Shown piece by piece: positions 12,089-22,900 of a DNA stretch of 30,891 bases; position 1 is the first letter of the stretch; every line of letters starts with the position of its first letter. Below the pieces are notes generated by a model. It ran no database searches. It saw nothing but the letters and a program-made list of their open reading frames with translations, and was not told the origin of the DNA. A program made the translations under genes and the position numbers. Source of the stretch: Plakobranchus ocellatus. Lineage: Eukaryota; Mollusca; Gastropoda; Plakobranchidae. The stretch is taken from NCBI GenBank assembly GCA_019648995.1, contig BLXT01008059.1, forward strand, positions 80,807 through 111,697, written 5' to 3'.

Positions 12089-13820
12089 ACAGAGAAAGAA
12101 CTATTCTAGCTAATCTAGTTTCCATCCACAATAATCTTAATGGTTGTGTTGGTCTATGTTGCAATTCAGATTGTAAATAAAAAATCTTATCAAAATTACA
12201 TGAGATGTGTAAGATGAAATTTATTTATTCCTTTTAAAAATGTTAGTCTAGGCACTAGAAACATGTCTTAAAGAGAGAGAGATAGAGATAGAGAATGATT
12301 TAGTGAGTATCTGTGTGTGAAAAAGAGAGAGAGAAGATTAAAGAGCCACAGAGAGAGCAAGAAAGAGAATAGAATATGTGTTGAGAAAGAGAGACAAAGA
12401 GCAATCGAGAGTGAGAGAAGGTAAAAGAGGCAGAGAGAGCAAGAAAGAGAGAGACAAAGAATGAAACAGAAAAAGGGGGAGGGAACCAATATTACAAACA
12501 AGTGACCTAATTAAACTAAAGTTTAAATTGTTTTTGCTTAGTCAATAAAGTTATAGAGCTAAAACAATATAGCATTATGTAAATTAATATGTATTTCCTG
12601 TTTGAAAGACTTTGGTTCTAAATCAAAATGTATATAGGTTAGTCAAAATAATGGATTAATCAAGCCATTATAAAAAAGCTCAAAAGCTTTGCCAGACATA
12701 GCATTGAGACAGGCAGTGAACACACTAGTCTGGCATCTGGAAAAATGCCAATTAAAACCTCAAAAAATGCCCAAAATTTCCAAAACAATTACCCTAAGAA
12801 ACTGCAAAAAATTCATACAATTGCAACAAAAATTTTGATATTTATTGAGGCGTACATTGTGACATGCAACATGAATACTAGTAAACCGGTAAGTTTTAAA
12901 ACAAAGAAAAAGAAAAAAAAAAGAGCTTAATGTAATGTATGAACTTCTTCAAAGTAATTTACAATCATTAAATTGAAAGATAACCAAAAGTAAGTAGGCC
13001 ATGGCAACATAAAACGAAACTTTTAGCTCTCAGCTAGCTCCCACTGGGAAAACTCATTAACGACGGTCAGTCAGGTCACTGTGGGGTCAAAACTGACTCT
13101 CTTGGTTAAGAATTAATCTGAGCTGCTAGCTTGTTGAGTAGAATTTTCACTATTCTCTTTTAACTTTTACTAGCACTTTTAAAATTCATAAAAAGCATAT
13201 TTAAAATGTCATTTTCATTTTATGACATTGAGAGAGTCCTCATAATTAGTAAATGATTCATTGATACTCTTTTTTGCTGTTTTCAATTGTAAGTTTTCTT
13301 TCCTAACATTGTCTAAGTAAGATGAAAAACTGCTTTTCAATCAAAAATTGTACCTTCCAAAAACCTACATTTTTTTTTTATTCCATGTAAAAAGTTTAAA
13401 CAATGGTATGAAATCAAAGAGAAAAGAAAGCAGAAAAAGACAGTACCAGAATCAAATGTAAAACGGTGATCACAGTCAGTGAGTGTATAAAGTGGTGGGC
13501 AGTTATCAGTGAAGCTGTCAGTGATCTCATAACAGGACACTCTAACTAACAGACTAGGGTAGTGTGATCTCAATTCAAATGATAATACTAAAATAGCAAA
13601 TTACTCCAGTGGTAGGAAGATCATGTTTGTCTGAATTTAAGATGATAATCTTTCTCTTACAATGATTTTGCTTGAAGATGTTTCACATCCCGTTATATTC
13701 TTTTTTTTAATAAAGGTTTCACACTTTCTATCTCATTGATAATGATAATCTCCTAAATGTTTTGTAAATTAAATGTTGAGCACTTTTTTTTTTTTTCATT
13801 TAGTCTTTGAATCTTACGTG

Positions 13821-13902
<82 letters not shown>

Positions 13903-16900
13903 CACATCTAGAGGTCTGTATTTCATAATCCTCATATGAATTTTTCATAGGCCTTCGTCATTTTCAAAAGAACAAAAATCAATAGTGACTAGAAACATTT
14001 GAAAGCTGTAGGTGTATGATAAAAAAAAATGAGTGAGACTAATGAGCCATTACATCTCACATGGCTCTAAATAGTAAAAATTCCTGGTTAAAACTTTTTC
14101 TGAAAATCAACAAACGGCTATAAGTTTGCAAAAAAGAATCTCTTGACCTAAACCATGTAATAAATTCTATATAAATTATTTGGTTCATTGCTCTAAAGCT
14201 TAGGGTGAAGGTAATTTTAAAATTTTGCTTATAACGTGTGAAAACTTTTTTGAGAAGTTTTACTCGAAGCCAATTTTGCACCTAAATGTACATCATGATC
14301 TTCAGAAAAAATGTATGACAAAAAAGAAATATCATGCGGTGGAATAAGTTCACAAATTGCATTTCAAAAATACCTATGTGCGATTTTTTACCTCTTTTAC
14401 ATAGTCCAAATCAGCCTGACTTAAAGTGTCAATTTCAAATTCAAATTAATGAAAAAATAAGTAAAATTAACTTTAAAATCTAGTGAACAAGTCCCTTTTT
14501 TTATTTCTGTTTGTATTAAATATTTCACAATAAAAACAAAGAAGCAACATATTGCACAAAACATTTTTATCCCCATCACAGTTATTTACCCCTAGTTTCA
14601 CTACCTTAGGGGCGATTAATTACCCTCCTGACAGCCTTATCAGTCCTTCCCTGGACCTCTGGGGTTCATGTTCATTAGGAATGGACAGATCAAAACAAAA
14701 ACTAAAGTTCCCAAATTTGTTCACTATTAGTCGCCTTGAGGCCTACACAGATGAAAAACTTTTTTCCAGATGTTATTACAATTTCTAAGTTTATTTCCTT
14801 CCTCCTACATTAATATGGTAATAGTTTTCAACATGAGCTTCAACTTTTACACATTTTTTTACATTTTTATATTGCTTGATATTAGACTATTTATTGTTAA
14901 CAAGTATTGATTTTGTTATTCTTATTTATCATCACTATTTGCATGTGCAGCTAATAATGATTTGCTGTTCATTGAGCAGGTCTTTAGTACTTTGAAATTC
15001 TCATTTTAAAAACTATATATGTCATTGTCATTATTATCACACGTTTGCAAAATCTCCTACTCTCTCTTTCAAATGACCAAAAAGGACAAGCTGATCTCAT
15101 TCAAAGCATCATGAATGAAACAATGTTGTATATCAGTACACAAAAGACAAATTTATTTACTTTTATATTACTTTCACACTGATTAGGAAAGATTAGGCAG
15201 TTTTTTCTATTTTTTTTTTTTTCTCATGCAAGCAATTAGGCCTACTGACATTTCAAAGGTGATCAACTTCGAACATAATAAATTTAACACTAGAGACCAA
15301 TCTTTATTGCTTTAACGGCATAATCAATACTTGCACTATTAACTAGTGTCATAAACAACTTAAAACACTGAAAAAAGGTTTTTAGAATACCTTGTATTGT
15401 AAGTAACTATTTCTAATCATAGCTTTCATTCCATTACCCTTGTTTATATAGAGCAAAAAAAAAAAGGCTTAACCATCATTTCCCCTCAAGAGACCAAGTC
15501 AAACTGCTAGTTAAAACCTATGGCTTTTAGCAAGGTCACATGACTAATTTATAAAGAAAAATTAATAAAGCCTAAAAATACACAAAGAAAAAAAATTGCT
15601 AACAAAGATAAACTTTCATTTGAACTATTCTTATAAACTTTTAAACTTCCATTTGAACTATTCTTTTTCTTCCTAAAGCACACACTAAAAAGTTGGCAGA
15701 CTGTTTAAGATTGCCCTTTCCGCCTTGGGTGTTTAGATCTCTAGCTCACCCAGCACTACTACTACCGGATTCAAATCAGTCGACTGAGAAAAACTGTTTA
15801 TATTAATTTCTACTTTCTCTTATAAAGTGAATTTTAAAAATCTTACAGCATTTCAGACACATCCATTTTCATTCTGCAAGTCCAAAACACCAATCTTCAA
15901 ACAAATATTTAGATCCTAGCATTCTGCCCTGACCAGGTCTAGGTCTAGCCTACCGAACACGAAGGGATTAAACAAAAATAGCGTATAGAGACTGATTAAT
16001 TTCAATTCTGATAATAGAAAAATGAATGGGCTTTCTTAAGATATGACTTTAGCTTATTTTTTTCAACAAAATCTTCCAATTTCTACAAAAAATATAAAAG
16101 AAAAGGGATTGTAGTACGCTACACCCTAATGAATCAATTGAAAGGTATATAAAAAAAAAATTTATTTCTTGAGCTTTCAACCCAACTAAAAATGGGTCAG
16201 CTCACAGCATGGTGCTAAAGATAACCGAGCAGAGGAAGGGGATCTCCTTTCTTGCTCGCGGCCGCTATAAACCATGTTGTGAGGGTTGAATTAACAAAAA
16301 TAGTAGCAATCGACAGACTGAAACCAAACAAAGCCCTACGTATGCTCGAAGAATATATCTTTATTTTCGCCTGCAGTTCATAAATATTGAAAGAGGAATT
16401 ATTAATGAAAATCTAGGCATCGGCACCACTGACGGAGGTTTGGGTACCATATCCGGTCTCTAGAGCAAAAAGTGCTAGCTTGGCAAAGCCACGAAATGAA
16501 GAAATTATCTTTAAAATCTTTAAAAATCTGCTTTTGATTGCATGGCGAAGAGAACTGAGAAAAAAAATGCAGAAAAAGTGCAGGAAAGTAAAAAAATGCG
16601 GCCACAAATTTGCCAATACCGCCGCATTAAACCGCGATGCCAGACTAGGATCAGTTAGGTTTTGAATATGTAAAGCAACAATATATGTATTGCTTTACTG
16701 ATGTTGCCCACTTGCTTTTATAAAAAAGAAAAAGCTATGAAGTCTTAAAATCAGTCTTAATGATTTACAAAGGGCGTTTCAAATATTTTAATTTATTGAT
16801 CTCTGTTGCTTTAGCTTTGCAGTGGTGAAAACTAGATGAGATTTGCTAGGTACCATGGAAAAGTCAGTCACATCTCGATTTTTCTCATGTGGAGTTAATT

Positions 16901-19900
16901 GCAAGCATATTTTCAACATACAGCTATTGGGGTATGGCTTTTGCAAAGCTAAAAAAGATTTGATTTGTAAGAATTTGCAAGCAATTTAAGTTTTGATATA
17001 ATGAACCAAAAGAAGGATACTTTGATCTAGAAACAGCTATTTCTTGAAAAGACTATCAGCAATGCTGTGCCACACATATGTTGATTCCAAGATAGAAGAG
17101 ATCCAAACTGAATAGTTCCTAGGTCGTTTTCTCCAAAACGCCTACTGCTGTGAGTCATTTGAGAGTCTAGGTCAATTGAAATAGATACTTGCATTACTGA
17201 GACAATCCTAATTTGTAGGGAGGGGTCCAGCTTTTTAAATTGGTTTTCAATAATTGGCTTTCTGACTATATCACTTTCACATGAAATGCTTTTTTGGCCC
17301 TTTTTTCATATTTAACTTTTTTTAATCATGCCTTTCATCAGACCTTTATTTATCTCAGTTTGATAACAGAATTTTATTTGATGATGTACACAAAGAAGAC
17401 TCAGTATGGACTCGACTCTGCATGATGGGCTATTCAAGCAAGAACATGTTGGTGATACCACATGAACATCTTTCAACAGAACCCAAGGAGTATTGGGTGG
17501 TAAAGAAAGTGGCACGTTTGAAAGTAAGCTAAAGTAGCATTTGTGTCAAATTTTTTTTTTTTTTTCTCAATTAGATTTCTTATGTGCAGTTTGATTTTTT
17601 ATTTCCAGATTCTTACTCTTTATTTGACTGGCTAAATAAAATCATAAAGTCTCACCTTCTTGTGTAGCTTTTTTTTTCTTTTTCAATTTGTTCAGTTCTT
17701 TTGATCTTTTAGTTTTATTTTAGTCAATTTGTAATGGGTTGGTTAACAGGATTCTTGCTATGACATCGATGTCTCTCTCACCCGTTAAAAGACATCTTAT
17801 AAAAATTTTCTTGAAATACATGTGTAGAGAAAGACACTTTAACAACAGTACTGCTCCCAGAAAAACATAATTTACAAACCTTAGTCAAAAGCACATCAAC
17901 TGCTCATCTGCTGTGTGTTATCCCCCTTATCAAGCCTTCATTTTATTTACACACACACTCTGTGACAACTGAATAATGAATATACCAAGGGTTATTTTGC
18001 TTTCATATTATACTACACGCATGTAAAATAATTGTTATGAAAACTACCAGGATATTTTCTTAGTCATAATATTATTAAAAATAATAATGTTTTTGTAATT
18101 GTATTCAGCTGTAACATCAGTGATGTTGTGGTGGTCCCCCTTCTCCTCTGACAGTCAAACTGCACTGTATGAAAATTTTTATAATTATTTAAGGCTGTTT
18201 GTATGTTCAGAAATGAGCCTTTACATTAACTATGAAAAATGTATATATATATATGCCCTGTCCTTTTTTTTTAGTTCAGCTTCCTGCTCTAATTTTGCCC
18301 TGGGCTTTGCTTAAATTCTTTGAAAGACAACTTAAGGGTGAAACATTTTCATCAAGTACTGATTGTGCTTGTAAATTGTTTGATCTTAATGAAAGTTTGC
18401 ATTTGTGTTAATGTTATTATTTCTGGATAAGCTTGATTTAAACTTCTTAAGCTTTATACCCATTGTTGTTTTCTAACACAGGCCAATCATTCTTGGAATG
18501 TCTACATGAAATTGGCTGAGTTAAGAGAGTTGAGATCAGTGACGCCTTTGCTGTGGGCAATGAACTTTGTTTCTGATAGTAGTCGCTACATCATCTGTTC
18601 AAGTTTGGAAGGTAAATTATAAAATTCTAATCTTAGAATGGTTTACTAAAAAGACATAATTGACTACTTTGAGCAGATAAGATATTTTAAAGAAATTGAA
18701 TGCTTTACAATTTTTTCTGATTGTTTTGGTGACTGTTTTCTTTTCTTTTCCATTTAAGTGACAAAGGATTTAATTGTTGATGTTAGAAAAAAGAAAGATT
18801 TTCTGATGTAGGCAGGCTGAATGAGTTGCAAGTTGCATTTGAACACTTTAAACCACTAAATGGTTTTAGACTGTAGCCTGAGACCATGCAGTTAACAGCA
18901 AGTCTTATCCAGTGTTCTGGGAAGAACAAGCCATTCTTCATTAGAAAGCTAAGATTGGCAGTACGTTCCTACAAGCCCATGAGATAGTTGTAATTGAAAT
19001 CCATAAAACTATTTCAGCTCAAACATAAGTCTTACCTGAAAATGAAACCAGCAGTGCCCCCCAAGAATGACAACAGATGATTGCAGGAGAGCAGGCTTGG
19101 GAATGGGCAGCTGTCACTCTGGGCTTAGGTCGTTCTTCTTCCGGGGTGGGGAATGGCCTTCTTTATCAGAAACATTTTTCAGAGATTGATCTCAACACTG
19201 GCCTGCATGTTTGCAGCCCCCACATTTGGCCTGGAAAAGACTGTAAAAGACTCTTATCATTTGCTCTTTGTACCTGCCTCCCTACACCCCAGTGTTGAAA
19301 ATTTCTCATACTGAACTCTTTGAGCAGCCTATTCTTGTGCTGAAAGATTTGAACACGCATTTTCTTGAATAGGGGACTCCTAACTGGATGGGCAAGGATA
19401 GATTGATTATGGGTATACCAGGTCCACCATTGAGCGGTGATCCCAGGTGGATGGACAGGGGAGGAAGCTTGACGAGTTCATTTCTGAATGTTATCATATA
19501 TTCTAAATTCTGGAGAGCAAAGTGATGTGTGGCAGCAATCATTTTCCTATATTTTTAACCTTGTTGTCCAATTTTACTCATAACATGAATAAATTTTAAC
19601 AAAGCTGATAGGAACAGTTTCGGAGACCTATGCAGATTGTCTTTGGACTGCTCTGTGGTAGATGTTAATCAGTTTACATCAAAAGTGCTCAATGGGTCCA
19701 GGTTTCCATACCCTTTTATAAAGGGATGAAACCAAAAGTCAGAATGCCCTGGCTTATCCAGAAATTAGCCAGGCTCTTTAGTTAAGGAAAAAGGTTCAGA
19801 GGGAATATTTTATGTGCCTTGGTCGAAAATTTTAAAAATTTCAAAAAAGAAAAAGCCAAGGCCAAAATTAATATATAATTTAAAAAAGGCAAAACAGAAT

Positions 19901-22900
19901 AGGTGTCTATTATGAATGCTAATACTTCCATCAAACCTTTGTGGGTGGAAATTCGGAAATTAAAGATAAAGACATAACTCTCTCTTGCCATCTTAAAAAA
20001 GATTTTCTAAAAATTTGTCATCTTAAAACTCTTTCAAAATTTTCCAGGAACAAAACAAGCTGCGGAAAAGGAAGAACTAAATTTTTCATCTGAAAACAAA
20101 GAGCCCCGTAATTATCATTTTCTTCTGTCAGGGTTAAAAGTTTTATTGATAACTTTAACAAATCAGCAGCAGATCCTGATGGTGTATACTACATTATCAG
20201 TTTCATTAAAAATCTCTAGGACAGGAAAAGCAAGTCCTGGCAGGTTTTTCTTTTTAACTTGAAAAAGCATATGATATCACCTGGAAATGTAGAATTCTAA
20301 GATACCTGTTCCGCCACAACATTAGGGGCAGATTGAACATTTTTTATTTCAAATTTTCTAAAAGATCAATATTTTAATTTTAAAACGGAATAGACTTTTT
20401 CTACCTCTCACCATAAAAAAAAAGTGTTCCCCATGGCAATTCCTATTTTTTAAAATCTAAAAACAGATTATCTAACAAATTCCTTCAGAAAAATATTAAT
20501 AACTCCTTATTTTTAGAATATTTTGCCATCTATGCTGAGAGTAAACATTAGTAGCACATTAGTGCCACAAGCATCCAGGAGAGATAGAACAGGAAAGGGA
20601 AAATAGAAGTGATTAAAGTCTAGAGAAAAAATAGAGAGAGAGGAAGGGGGGGGAGGGGGTTGTGAGAGTAATAAGTCTGAAACCAAAGCCGATTTTTATT
20701 TAGTGTTGTTTTACTGTTTGCATCTTTTTGGCTTCATGGAAATGGATGCAGGGCTCAAAACTAGATCGAGAATGCGCGTGTTATGCATTGTTTTACAGCT
20801 CCATAAACCTAGTCATTAGTTTAAGTAGGTGTTTGTTCTTTTTTACTTTATAGGTTTATATAAAATGCATATGTCTAAATAGTCATATTGTGGTCACATC
20901 ACCTTGCCATGGTTAAGATATTATTTTTTATCGTCTTAGGTTTATCGCTTCATGAACATTTGCAGAGCATGGAGCAACTTGTTTCTTCCCAAGTTTTGAA
21001 AATCATGTTGGGGCTCACGGCAGCTGTGGAAAAGCTACACTCCACAGACATCGTCTACTTAAACTGGACAAGTAATTTTTTATTCTTCAAAATTTTGATA
21101 TTCCAATCCTCATATTGAAAAGACCACTGCTTTTAAGAGATTAAGCTTAAAAACTTATGAATAATTATTTAGGCACGCTGCAAAGTACATTTCATAAGAT
21201 CTAGTAATCTCTAAGAAAAGATGTGAACCCTAGAATATGATTTTATAAATGCTGTAGCCAACTCTTATCCATTGTTACTTTTTCCTTGTTAATTTGTATA
21301 TGTTTAAACTCTGAGAAAAATTATTTCTCCCCAGGCAAGAATGTTCTCATATCTCAAGGCTCCAATAAAGATCTCACTGTAAAATTGATCAATTTTGATT
21401 CTTCAGCTGTGATTGGTGTGACAAAGGATGTTGGTGCTATCCTGCCAGTCCATCTCCTTCCTCCAGAGGTAATCCCTTTGTCAACTGGTTCTCCTCCGCA
21501 CTATGTTGTACCTTTTGGATTTTATTATTTTTTTTGTTATCTTTTTTTTTCAAGGAATTCAGGCTTCTTTAAAAAATATATTGTTTGCCATGTTCTAAAT
21601 ATCAGTTAGCATGGATTCCTGATTTTCAGGTACACACAAAAGGAATAAAACAAGAGAGTTGTGGCGCAAAGATGTTCGTTCCCAGGGCTCCTCAGAAGTG
21701 CTGTGCTTTGGTCACATGGATCTGACTAGGCCTCAGGATCATCCACCAATGATATTATTCTTTCGTTCAAAGCATTGGTTGTTCACTAATGTAAACAAGT
21801 TTTCAAATGAACATAATCAAAATTGCGGGAAAAAGGGATATGGGACAGAAAAGAAAAAAAAGGGAAAACCAATAATCAAATGGTAAAAAGAGTTTCACTT
21901 TTTTAGGAAAAAAATCTTTTGACACAGAAAAAAAAATGAGAGATAGCAACAAAATTATGGTCTCTCATTGGACTTCAGCAAAGCAAAATTTTGATTTTAA
22001 AAACTGATGTAAAGATGACATTTTTTCACGTATCCAGATTCATTTTTCAGTGTTTTTGCTAAGATAAGAAGTGGGAAGTCCAAAAAAAGATACTTCTGCT
22101 GACATTTCATACCTGCTTTTTCTAAATTCATGTTTAAAATGTTTAGATGCCCCTGTAATGTTTATTTTCCCTTTCTTGGCTACCCCAAATGCAGCTTTTA
22201 GAAGGAGAAGATGTGGAGCTAGCAAGTGACCTGTGGGGCATGGGCTGTCTATTGTATGAGCTAACCACATGCAAACCAGTCTGGCATCAACACAGGCACG
22301 AGACTGATGAGGAGGTCAGCTTCACATACCTGATTTGCCATTTGAATTAGCAGCATGATATTGTGAAATTTAACTAAAACATCAAACAGATTTCACTTGC
22401 CACCTCAAGTATTACCCCAAAGCCAGACTTGCCATCCCAAATCTCTTCCCACTTGTGACTAGGGTTTGAGTGCATCTCCTTTGCTAGACTGTGCATCTCC
22501 AGTTATTTATGGTAGAGTTGGGCTTGCATACATATACATCTCAATCTTTTAGGTTTATCTATTTGCAAGAAACAATTAAAAAGCATTGAGATTGCATTTT
22601 AAACACATTAATCTAGTTCTGCCTGCTTTGATAGGTAGGGCAAATTAAGGACTGAGAAGAAGAGAGTAACAAATTTCAGTTTTGCATGATATTTATAGAT
22701 TTTTGCTAAGCTTGAGTAGTGAAGCAGGCAGCTTTCATTTTGTCCCTAGTGAGGCTGTTTAGATATCTAAACTATAACAAGTTCACATTGGACAGAAAAT
22801 ATGCTTGAGGTAATTTATGTAAGACAGAAAATCATTCCTCATTTTTTTAACAAAATGTTCTCGGAATATCCAAGCAGATAATAAGATTTTTAATATACAC

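Larger units (their letters stand above)
11534..17341 (+). other. Intron 5, repeat-rich
   Basis: This is the longest intron of the model. It holds two (TC)n tracts, a GA-rich tract, a short tandem duplication at about 15608-15668 (repeating ttcatttgaactattct-like units) and a CpG-richer stretch at 16160-16660. No further exon is required by phase. Confidence 0.5.

Noticed and set aside
12268-12501. Minus-strand Ser/Leu-rich frame
   Set aside because: It is a translation of the GA-rich simple repeat.
13337-13573. Minus-strand frame with Cys/Asp/Thr-rich segment (NCPPLYTLTDCDH)
   Set aside because: It is somewhat protein-like in its middle, but there is no recognisable family, no paired exon and an AT-rich hydrophobic tail.
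13753-13935. Minus-strand Arg/Glu repeat frame
   Set aside because: It is a direct translation of the (TC)n microsatellite.
15740-15776. A-box and B-box-like sequences (tagctcaccca, ggattcaaatc) suggesting a tRNA-derived SINE
   Set aside because: The boxes are only about 25 bases apart, too close for a tRNA promoter, and no cloverleaf can be drawn.
18099-18314. Plus-strand 71-codon frame in intron 6
   Set aside because: It is not needed by the splice phases and has no motif. The flanking exons join without it.
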